From Pigoraptor chileana (lineage: Eukaryota > Opisthokonta > Filasterea), in assembly GCA_943704495.1 (NCBI GenBank), contig CALSCR010003377.1, positions 1 to 31,277 on the forward strand: a stretch of DNA of 31,277 nt, read 5' to 3'. Position numbers and translations under genes: made by a program. The notes beneath the pieces were generated by a model, which was given only the letters and a program-made list of their open reading frames with translations, was not told where the DNA came from and did not search any database. Positions within the stretch are counted from its first letter, which is position 1; every line of letters begins with the position of its first letter. Below, piece by piece: positions 23,231 through 31,277 of this stretch.

Positions 23231-23331
23231 GCGGGAGTCCCGCCAAATCTGTCGGCGCAACGAACACGAGCAATTGGGTTTTTGGGGGTTGCGTTTTGCG
23301 ACCGTCACGTTTTTTTTCGTCGTGACCCCCA
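23231..23331. repeat. Cluster of perfect small hairpins
   Basis: Three stems occur in 100 bases: GCGGG/CCCGC (23231-23243), GGTTGC/GCGACC (23287-23303) and GTCACG/CGTGAC (23304-23326). The last two abut exactly and are flanked by complementary TGGG (23283-23286) and CCCA-type bases (23327-23331), so the segment could fold as a three-way junction. Confidence 0.6.
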
Positions 23332-23606
23332 CGAAAGTTTTGCCCCAAAGCGCGAGGGATGGGGCCGTCAAATTGAAAAGCAGTCTAAATATTTGCCGGT
23401 TTCACGAAGTTTTCCAATTTATACGCGCACGACTGGGATGACGCATTCCCAATGACTATGGGGCAGCACGGACCATAGATCGAATACATTGGACTTTTTT
23501 CAAATTTATCGCACAAATTCAACCAACATCCAATTTAATTTGCAACCGCAAACCGCGCGCCAATGAGTATGGCGCATCCCATAGCTAAAAAGGAGAGGCT
23601 GATATC

Positions 23607-23624
23607 GATCACGTGCACGTGATC
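23607..23624. promoter_or_regulatory. 18-bp perfect palindrome with two CACGTG boxes
   Basis: GATCACGTGCACGTGATC equals its own reverse complement and contains two adjacent E-box/G-box cores (23611-23616, 23617-23622). It sits about 660 bases upstream of the TraB ATG. CACGTG is the classical bHLH and plant-type bZIP site; binding here is inferred. Confidence 0.5.
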
Positions 23625-23959
23625 CAGTGACCGCTTCATAGTTAACCCATAGTGAAGGATTCGCTGCCCCAAAATTGCGAAACTGACCAATGGGAGCGCA
23701 GAGAGAGAATCGGTACCAACCAAACGAACAAAAACAAAAAAATAAATAAATTCATGACTCGCAAAAATAAATAAATAAATTACAATGTACTGACAGTGTA
23801 TGGAAGAAGTTATTATTTATTATTGACCGAACCAAAAGTATTAAAAAAACAAGAGGAAAGTTTATTTTGGGGGTCGCCAGTGATGGTGGATGATGGGGCC
23901 GGCGATGGACCGGGAGTGCCCAACCGTCGAAACAGATGATGTCGGGCAGGGGGCACTGC

Positions 23960-24021
23960 ACAGACACACACACACAGACACACACACATACAGACACACA
24001 ACAGACACACAACAGACACAT
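23960..24021. repeat. CA-rich microsatellite upstream of the TraB gene
   Basis: Imperfect (CA)n with repeated CAGACACA units on the + strand. Confidence 0.85.
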
Positions 24022-24271
24022 CTCCAACGTATTGTGTGCTGCCTCTGTCTAAGGCGGATGTTCCACTGACCTGCTTTGCCACCGTTTGGGGCAAGAGTGT
24101 TCGCACAATAATGCATTCGTTCATCAACCCACACCACTTTCTATTTCAAACCGCGTGTGGCGGCCGATTAGATCCCACGGCGTTGCAAGATTTACTCATT
24201 GTTGCCCGCTTTGTTTAGATAACATTTTCCAAGTCACAAAGCTTCCGTTTGTTACGGGGCTGTTTGCAATC

Positions 24272-25726
24272 ATGCCTGCCTACGCGATGGACACTGTTGG
24301 GGGCACCACCGCCGTGTTTCCTGCATCGCACGCACACGCAACGGATGTCGTCATGAACATTCCCTCGGACGAATCCTACGAGAAGCCGTCGGTTAAATAT
24401 CAGCAAATGGATACGCCAATGTCAGTCACCGTTGGCGCAACTCTGGAAAGTGTGCGCTGTGAAGGGGATCAAACCGCATCAGAACCTGTGCTGTCCAACG
24501 ACGATGCCGCCGCTGGTCAAGTGGATGCAGAGAAAGCCACGGAGTCGTCATCGTCAATGATTTCTGAAGAGCAGCTCCCGCCGACCGTGACAGTGTTGAG
24601 AAAAGCTTCCGGAGAGGGCGAAGTTTATCTTGTCGGCACTGCACACTTCAGTCCGAAGAGCTGTGAGGATGTGATCAAGGTGAGCATTGAGGGCTTTAAT
24701 TGTTTTCAGGGGCGCTGTTGACGTGTGATAGACATGACCCACTGCATGAAGGAGAGGTCACAAGAACAGCTTTATGATGTGCTTGAGTTTTCTCTTATCC
24801 GGTATTAATTAGTTTGTTGTAATTTTGGTCGCTTTTTCTATCTTTCTTGCAGACAATCCGCATGGTGAAGCCCGACATTATCGTCCTTGAGCTGTGCAAC
24901 AGTCGAGTGAACATACTGACGGTGCAGGAGAACAACGTCCCCGATGTTGAGTTTTCTTTGCGAGAGGTGCAGCGAGTACTCCGCGAGGTATGTATCCCCT
25001 CATACGTTTGTTTGTTCATCTTTTGTTTGTTCATCTCGTCAAATGAGCAGCACCTGACATGTCAGTTGTTTTAAGCCCAATTATTTATTTATCCACATGT
25101 TCGTTTTGTGTATGTATCTTGCACAGGGTCGCGGTGCAATGGGCGTGATGCAACTTCTTCTTTCAGCGCTCTCTGCAAAGCTCTCCAAGGATCTGCAAAT
25201 TGTGCCTGGTGGCGAATTTCGCGTCGCAGTTGCTGAGGCGCGCCGTTTGAAGGGATGCCGCGTCATTCTCGGCGACCGCCCGATACAGGTGACTCTACAA
25301 CGGACACTGGCATGCTTGTCGGGCTGGCAGAAGTTGAAGTTGGCATACCAAATTGTGCGCACGCCGTCGGGATGCACTCCCGAGGATGTCGAACGCTTCA
25401 AGGAAAAGGACATTCTCAGTGAGGCGCTTGCCGATCTCACGCGCGAATACCCTGCAGTATCGCGCACGCTAATTGCGGAGCGCGATTTGTTTATGGCGCA
25501 TACAATGCGGTCGGTGGGTCGGCGTGTCGTCGCAGTTGTCGGCATGGGCCACGTTGAGGGAATCGTCCGTAACTGGGATGCCGAGATTGACATTGCCGAG
25601 CTGTTGCGACCTGCGGCTGTTGTTGCAACTCCAAAACCGAGCTTTGTATACCGTGCGATGCGGGCGGGTGTCGTTGGACTAGGCGCGTGGCTTGCTTACA
25701 GTCGTCTACGACGATTTGGAGCATGA
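24272..25726 (+). CDS. TraB-domain protein (TRABD-like)
   Basis: Three exons: 24272-24679, 24853-24987, 25127-25726; 380 aa (human TRABD is 376). The first about 110 residues are acidic and disordered. The TraB domain then shows GTAHFS (122-127), VLELCNSR (Glu149, Arg154), PGGEF (208-212), GDRPIQVT and VVGMGHVEGI (His323). The C-terminus has a hydrophobic helix followed by basic residues (RAGVVGLGAWLAYSRLRRF), suggesting a tail anchor. TraB proteins share a fold with EreA/ChaN-type Tiki proteins. Eukaryotic members sit on the mitochondrial outer membrane, and plant ones act in ER-mitochondrion contact and mitophagy. Chemistry is unproven. The ATG at 24272 was preferred because it follows the last plausible leader. 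An in-frame ATG at 24086 without an intervening stop would add 62 residues of no recognisable character. Confidence 0.92.
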
Positions 25727-26158
25727 GTGTATTCGTTGCCACTTGTTGTGTGCGTTTTGCAATGTCCACTTCTGCCCTTTTGACCGTTGCTATCTGTCGT
25801 CGCTCGTCTTTCTGCGTTTGCGCGTGCGTGCGTGCGTGCGTGCGCGTCTGCTCTCACTCTTTTTTTTCATGTGCATGGTCTTCACTTTCTTTGCCCCCAC
25901 CAAACGTACGACTTTGCCGAATGTGCATCGAGTAGATCGATGCGCTTACTCGGCGATATCGTGATAATGTCATGCTTCCTCCTCAACCATTTTGTACATA
26001 CATTTGGAGCGATTGCCTACTGTTGCCCTTCCGATCGGATTGATGGAATAACGGCCTTAAATATATTGAGTTTTTCGCTGAACCCTGTTTGGTCGCACGC
26101 TTTCTCAGAAGTTCCAACTTAAATAATAGTAGTGCCAGCCTCAGGATGACAAGCAAAT
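25727..26158. other. Tail-to-tail intergenic region between TraB and Pol X genes
   Basis: 432 bases with a short (TGCG)n run at about 25826-25847 and T-rich stretches. No gene recognised. Confidence 0.55.
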
Positions 26159-29100
26159 TCAGCAGTTTCGCTCTTCAGGCAAACGGTACTCTAGCTTCAG
26201 GAGGCGAAAGACGTCCTCCTCTGATGTCGCAGGCGTCGCCACCCCGTCGCTATTAAATAGTCCGTGGCTTGACAAGCTCAGGCCGAGGACATCACGTGCA
26301 TACTGGCGCGTCGATCGGACAAACATTTTGCTGCCGGTCCAGCCAAGGATTGCAAAAGGGAGCTGATCAGGCGGCGACACGACGAGATCCACACGTCGGA
26401 TAGGAGAGTCCCAGGGGCATCGCATGAAGATAAACGCCTGGGGTGTTTGTGGGGAGGAAAATAAGAAGAAAAAACAGGCATTGTTGTAGCAAACACTCAA
26501 AAACGTTGGATCTGCCTGAGAAGGATTGCGGCATCGATGGCATTGTGATCGCACATTTCCATACTCTTCAGTGCATACCTTGTCCAGCCTGTCAAACGAG
26601 CCCACCGGTGCGGGCATTCCTTCGCTGCGCCGGCGCGGACGAAACGGGCGGTCGTGTATCTTCTTGACCGATTCCTTTGTGTTGTGCCCAGTGACAACCT
26701 CCACGTACGCGATCAGTCCCTACAACATTCACGCAGCATAATCAGCCGATGCATAAGTCACCTTGATCATACCTTGATGCCATAATTGATTGGTGCTGGA
26801 ATCAGAATTAAAATGGTCAGCCCCCCTAACAGGATGCACGCACCCTTAGTGTCATTTCGTCGACAATTCGCTTGAGGAGCCCGTCGGTCACTGCAGCATC
26901 TGTGTGCGATACAAGTAGATCGACGTCCTTGGACTCGCACTTCCCGCGCGGATATCCTCCACACATCATAAGGGACCATCCCTCAGAAACAATCTCCCGT
27001 AGAATGTTGCGAACCACATCTGCAACACGCTCCATCTCATTCCGGTTCATTTTCTGAATCGTGTCATGGTAGTACTGAATCCCCTTCCTTTGCCGCTCAT
27101 CAACATCAGCCGCCGGGCACGTGAGAACAGCGCCAACGCTACGAATGCCCAGATCATACCTGGCACAGGCAGATAAACACCATCCCGAGTAAGCTATCCA
27201 TTTCATATGACATTAATTCTAATTGGTAGCAAGAGACGACAGCCTTCCCCCCGAGGGACAACAGAAAGAATGAAAAAAGCACACAGCCCGGCAAGGTACA
27301 AAGGGGGCACAAAGGTGACACGTACCATCTGTTAGCCGATACTGCCCCACAGCCAAACACGTCCCGAAATGCAGACAGCACTTTGAATCTCTCCGTGTTG
27401 ACCAAGCGGTCAGCCTCTGTGGATCGACCGTTCACGACAATGTCGCGGATAATGTGTCTGACGAGGCGATGGGAGGAAGCAGCACTGTGATAAGTTGGTT
27501 TGGTCATTGAAGGACATCCCCACGTGCACACATGGTGAGGGCACTCTCAAGCATAACATAACGCACCTGGCCTTCTCCCCAACATGCGGGAGACCCTCCA
27601 CATCTGTCATTCGGACAATTCGCCGCGGCAGTGACGCCACTGAACAGAAAGCTCTGCGGAATGCAAGCGCGCCTTTCTCGTCGTTGATAAGCAGCCGCAT
27701 CTTCTCCACCGCCTCCAACGCATCCTGGCGATTGAACCGACACAGTTTCGAATTAGTCTCGGCAGAAATGACTGCGGCAACGTTTCACGTTCTGCATACT
27801 CGACTTATCAGAGAGCAGACCTCGTCTGTGCGCATTCAAGTCAGACTGTAAGAGTGGGTCAACAGCACGATCTGAGCCGCACATGGTGAAGTGTGCAACG
27901 GGCAGATGCACTCACCGTGAAGATCTTGTTCGGATGGTCGAGCAAATGAACACCTTGGCACACATATGACTTTGACGTCCGCGGTGCATCCTCGTCGCTT
28001 GAACCAGTGCCGTAACCCTGCACACGCAAGCGACGTCGCGTTAAAAGCGCACGAGAATACCAATGTGTAACACAACCGCCACCAAACCCTTTTCCGTACC
28101 TCTTCTGCATCATTGCCAGGCACTCCGCGGCTGAAGAGTGGCTGCGACTGTGATTGGGAGGACAAGTCCAATTTCGAGAATCCCATTGATTGGCTTCCAT
28201 TGTTGAACGACGGTAGGGACTGCAGAGTTCCAGTTTGCTGCTCTGACATTGGCAGAGATTGTGTCTGAGGCGTACACGCGAGCTGTGACGGGCTATGGCC
28301 GGGCGAAATGCCAGAGTCGGCGCTGGCAGTTGAAAGGCGTCGCGAAGGGTCGATGGCCTCAAGACACACAGCTGGATCTATCCACGGAGAAATCAACGTC
28401 AGTAAATATGTACGCGTACCCTTGTGAGCGCTCAAATTGTTTGCTGCACATTTTTTTGAATTGACGCCTATAGAGGTCACTTGACCCTCACCTGTGGAAA
28501 TCGTCTGCTTGGCAGGAGTCACAACAGAAATGACGGGTACGTCCAATGGAGCGTGGATTCGAGGCGAAAGCGTGGCGAGGAGAGCCCGCATAAGTGCGTC
28601 TGCTGTGTAATTTTTGATGGGCAGCACATGTCCGTATCTCAGACTCGACGTGATCCACGCATCATTGACCACCTTTGCGCTGGTCGACAACTTAGGCGGC
28701 CGTTGCTTCAGAGAATCCAAGTGGGTGCGCAATAATCTGAGCTGTTGCGCCTCGGCGGCCTCGCTTGGAACAATAATGTGTGTGACATCTGCGAAGGAGT
28801 CAGGCGCAAGAACTGAATTAGCGCCCGCGTAGCAACGGAAATTTGCAGAGAGTGCACCAGCACCTGCCTTCATCCAGCACGCTCGAAACCCGTCCACCCT
28901 GTTTAGGAAGCCCGCGCTTGATGTCGTTTATGACGCCGACCGGAATGCATCCAGGTATGAGAAATACGACAACACGCCCAAACTTCCCGGCGGCTGAGGC
29001 TTGTGAAGAGGGGGATGCAGTTAATCCGGACGTATTCACGCCGACCAAACCACCTTTTACCGTCGCAGTCACCGACGCACTTCCAAATGTAGTGCGCGCA

Positions 29101-29177
29101 GCCTTTGAGACATCAGTTGCGGGCGCAGCAACTTCGGCAGTGGCGGCGGAGAACGTCCGCTTGAAGCCTGGGTGCAT
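26159..29177 (-). CDS. Family-X DNA polymerase with BRCT domain, Pol mu/TdT-like
   Basis: Ten exons right to left: 29177-28868, 28812-28492, 28377-28100, 28017-27916, 27724-27567, 27457-27326, 27159-26840, 26795-26773, 26719-26579, 26437-26159; 687 aa. Order: disordered leader; BRCT (about 66-160; VVVFLIPG, ADVTHIIVPS, DAWITSSL); Ser/Pro/Gln-rich linker to about 310; 8-kDa domain with helix-hairpin-helix (VEGLPHVGEKAR); fingers (NRWYDLGIRS); palm with GGYPRGK and catalytic Asp512, Asp514 and Asp612 (RRVDLVV); thumb with GWTGS (Gly627-Trp628), SHGLF and C-terminal SEEDVFRLLKLEY..PEERN. The Gly-Trp motif and C-terminus match Pol mu/TdT better than Pol lambda (YFTGS). Role: gap filling and end joining at double-strand breaks. 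Exon 1's GC donor is uncertain: a GT donor after 28898 would shorten the BRCT by ten residues. Exon 8 is only 23 nt. Confidence 0.92.
26773..26795 (-). other. 23-nt micro-exon of the Pol X gene
   Basis: Phase arithmetic demands this exon. It links exon 7, ending in phase 1 at 26840 with a weak GTGCAT donor, to exon 9, starting in phase 0 at 26719. It encodes PINYGIK, and the joined palm sequence reads MTLRVPPINYGIKGLIAYVE. A stronger GTGCGT donor four bases earlier would break the frame. Confidence 0.7.
28813..28867 (-). other. Short probable GC-AG intron in the Pol X gene
   Basis: The only AG acceptor in the segment (TTCAG) requires a phase-1 donor. GAAG|GCAGGT keeps the whole BRCT strand (GGRVSSVLDE), whereas the GT alternative at 28897 removes it. 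At 55 nt this would be the shortest intron in the window. Confidence 0.5.
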
Positions 29178-29548
29178 CCCAAGTGGATCACAACCGTGTG
29201 TTGCGTATTTTTACGACTGTTTGCTCAAGGAGAATCGGTGAAAACGTCTTCCGAACTTAATTATGGTACATTTCTTTTAGCTGGTTGACGATAATCTTTA
29301 CAAAAAGCAAACATGGGCATCTGACGCTAAGCGATTGGCAGAAAACGGGCGCCGCAATCGCGATGAGACACGTCCCGCCAAATAATTTTCAAAAGGCCCG
29401 CCAAAAAAGGATATGCTTTGTCACGTGATCACTGAAAGGTCTTCGCCGTTTCGATGGTGGTCGCACGGTTGCGCAAACGTTTATTGTGAAGTAGAGCGTA
29501 AGATGAGCAATAACGCAAGAAGAAGGAAGCGTTCGCATTTTTGGGATT
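29178..29548. promoter_or_regulatory. Divergent promoter between Pol X and selenoprotein T genes
   Basis: This compact 371-base head-to-head spacer has GTCACGTGATCAC at 29420-29432, an extended CACGTG box, about 120 bases upstream of the SelT ATG. No TATA box is evident and no other gene is visible. Confidence 0.55.
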
Positions 29549-30668
29549 ATGGCTCTCGGTAGTGCGCGCATTGTGTCGCTCCTCATTGTTGCCGTGACGC
29601 TCGGGGAGGTTCTCTTGCGTGGCAACGTGGCATCCAGCAAGAGAGGTGAGGCTAATCACGACGCGGACGACTTCAGCATCGAAGAGGCGCAGCCAACACT
29701 CGTTGGAGTGCCTTTTAAAGAATCACACATGTCCCTAAACATGGGGGAACCGCGTCCCGTCCTCCAATTCCTCATGTGGTGGGTTGCCCGAGCGACGACA
29801 CGAACATGAAACGGGCATGACATGAAAAGGCAGAGTTTGTCACGTTGTTACTTGACCCGTTGCAATTCTTACCAAAGCTCATCACGCCACAATGACTTGA
29901 TCTATCTCTCTTGAAGCGTATCATGAGGTTACAAAAAGACCTTTGAGGTCTTTGCGCGCGAACTTGGCGCGGCGTTCCCCGACCTGACCATAGTCGGAGG
30001 AAATTATCCTGCTCCCCCCACAAACGTTCTTCTTTCAAGGTATGTTTGGTCGTGAATCTGGTTAGATCACAATGCTATTGTACAAATGTAGAATAATGTG
30101 TTGTAACTGGATCCTTTATTTGCCACTTATATGCACATTTACATATTTTTCAACTGGCGTCGTGTGGGTGACAGGATTGTCCAGGCCGTCCAATTCGGTC
30201 TCATCATTCTTCTTCTCGTCGGCGACTTCCTTTTCCCACGGTGAGTCATTAACAGATCCTTGCTGGCCCATCTAATTCAAAAGAGGGTTCGCATTCGCCA
30301 TGTATGCGGGATATAATAACTGTAATATACCACCTCGTCATCTCTCGTTTACGAACTAAACCTCACATCTGCCTGTTATTCTCATTACGGTCTGTAGACT
30401 CGGCATGGCTCCACCTGCCTTCTACGTATATCTTGCCGAGCGCAAGATGATTGCAATTGCACTCACTTTCATGATTGGCAATCAAATCGCCGGGGGACTC
30501 CTTTCGACCGGTGCGTTTGAGATTTCTCTTGACGGGGAAACGCTCTTTTCAAAGCTGGAGTCCAATCGCGTTCCGTCGATCGAGGAAGTTGGCCAAGAGC
30601 TCGTCAGGCGACACATTAGTTTGAGTCCGCAGATGCAGATTCACACTCCACCGCACACGTCTATGTAG
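29549..30668 (+). CDS. Selenoprotein T (UGA-encoded selenocysteine)
   Basis: Four exons: 29549-29778, 29917-30039, 30175-30240, 30398-30668; 229 aa. An N-terminal signal/anchor helix is followed by the thioredoxin-like fold. Splicing exons 1 and 2 completes a Cys codon and gives Cys-Val-Ser-UGA-Gly-Tyr, the invariant CVSUGY redox motif of SelT; the UGA is at 29924-29926 (residue 80). Downstream are FPDLTIVGGNYP, a hydrophobic helix (VQFGLIILLLVGDF), FMIGNQI, LSTGAFEISL and FSKLESNRVPS, all family hallmarks. SelT is an ER-membrane thioredoxin-fold oxidoreductase linked to ER redox and calcium balance. A SECIS lies about 410 bases after the stop. An ordinary gene finder would break this gene at the UGA. 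It shares a promoter region with the divergent Pol X gene. Confidence 0.96.
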
Positions 30669-31079
30669 ACCCATCGCACCAACCTTGGCTGGCCACTTGT
30701 GCTGAATTGCACGTGCGGGGTGTGACTCGTTGATTGATCTGTTGTTTGTCGATTCAGAAGTGAACGTGCTTTGTCTCTGAAATGAGGCGGTGATCACCAA
30801 TATCATGTTATTGTTTGTATACTTACTTGTTTTTGTCCTTTCGGGGTCTGCTGTGTGTCGTGCCGTGATTGTGCTTCGGGGGGAGCAGTGGTCGTGGTCG
30901 TCTTGCATGCAGCACGCGTGTGTGTCTGTGCGTTGCGGTCAAAACGATCCTATTTCTGTGCTGTGTGGCATGGTGTATGTGGTGACTCTCTTTGCCACAC
31001 AGCGTCGGTATTGTTTTGGCGTGTTTGGGTTCTTCTTCTTACATTTGAGTAACTTCAATTTGCGCGCGGTGAGATGTGT

Positions 31080-31129
31080 GTGACGCGACCAGTGTAAAGC
31101 TCCAATTATGGAACACACTGGTTGCTGAT
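31080..31129 (+). promoter_or_regulatory. SECIS element (form 2) of selenoprotein T
   Basis: The 5' quartet GTGAC (31080-31084) and 3' quartet TGAT (31126-31129) supply the tandem G-A pairs of the SECIS core. Between them is a perfect 11-bp helix (31085-31095 with 31115-31125, one G-T wobble). The apical loop opens with AAA (31096-31098) and contains a small extra stem TCCA/TGGA (31101-31104, 31109-31112), which defines form 2. Known function: recruits SBP2 and the selenocysteine elongation factor to decode the UGA. Confidence 0.92.
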
Positions 31130-31185
31130 TTATTTTTTCAAAATGCTTTTTTGGTTGCTTTCTCCTTGAACTTCTCTACTTGTGT

Positions 31186-31186
31186 T

Positions 31187-31277
<91 letters not shown>
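31186..31277 (+). repeat. TG microsatellite at the window edge
   Basis: Nearly pure (TG)n with a few TTT interruptions, continuing to the last base of the window. Its true length is unknown. Confidence 0.95.

Larger units (their letters stand above)
21882..24271. promoter_or_regulatory. Large divergent intergenic region between RecQ and TraB genes
   Basis: At 2.39 kb this is the longest gene-poor stretch of the window and lies head-to-head between two start codons. It contains a CACGTG at 22358-22363, a possible integrase-like relic on the - strand (22922-23116), a cluster of perfect small hairpins (23231-23331), an 18-bp palindrome (23607-23624) and a CA microsatellite (23960-24021). No other frame has a recognisable product. 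An upstream in-frame ATG for the TraB gene exists at 24086. Confidence 0.55.
30669..31277 (+). other. 3' UTR and flank of the selenoprotein T gene
   Basis: The region after the TAG holds the SECIS (31080-31129), an AT-rich stretch and a terminal TG microsatellite running into the window edge. No other gene is recognised; the open frames here are TG-rich noise. Confidence 0.6.

Noticed and set aside
29924-29926. UGA in the SelT frame as a disabling stop
   Set aside because: It is at the conserved CxxU site, the rest of the gene is intact, and a strong SECIS lies in the 3' UTR.

Overview
The window is nuclear DNA of an intron-rich eukaryote, most likely unicellular. It holds seven complete protein-coding genes that I could rebuild exon by exon. 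Together they use about 53 introns of roughly 55 to 750 nt. In every gene the reading phase is kept across all junctions and the summed coding length is a multiple of three. The families are typical of eukaryotes (SPX-EXS, U2A', RecQ/WRN, Pol X with BRCT, selenoprotein T). The sequence alone does not let me name the lineage.

Layout, left to right: (1) ABCC/MRP-type ABC transporter, + strand, 194-6367; (2) XPR1/SYG1-like SPX-EXS phosphate exporter, - strand, 13365-6751; (3) U2 snRNP protein A', + strand, 14150-15621; (4) WRN-like RecQ helicase, - strand, 21881-16206; (5) TraB-domain (TRABD-like) membrane protein, + strand, 24272-25726; (6) family-X DNA polymerase of the mu/TdT type with a BRCT domain, - strand, 29177-26159; (7) selenoprotein T, + strand, 29549-30668, with its SECIS element in the 3' UTR at 31080-31129. 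Strands alternate strictly, so there are three head-to-head promoter regions (13366-14149, 21882-24271, 29178-29548) and three tail-to-tail junctions.

How the genes relate: the RecQ helicase and the Pol X polymerase both suggest DNA double-strand break repair. They are separated only by the TraB gene and I see no operon-like link. The ABC transporter, the phosphate exporter, TraB and SelT act in membranes (vacuole or plasma membrane, plasma membrane or Golgi, probably mitochondrial outer membrane, ER). U2A' is a splicing factor.

Most notable points: selenoprotein T has an in-frame UGA at the expected CxxU position and a near-ideal form-2 SECIS downstream. A polymerase mu/TdT-like enzyme (Gly-Trp motif) sits in what looks like a protist. 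About four of 53 introns appear to be GC-AG, including one in the gene of the splicing factor U2A'. The RecQ gene has the WRN C-terminal architecture but no exonuclease domain. Intergenic DNA holds a perfect 18-bp palindrome of two overlapping CACGTG boxes and a perfect 18-bp inverted repeat. I found no tRNA, rRNA, CRISPR array or intact mobile element. One short stretch (22922-23116) may be an integrase-like relic.
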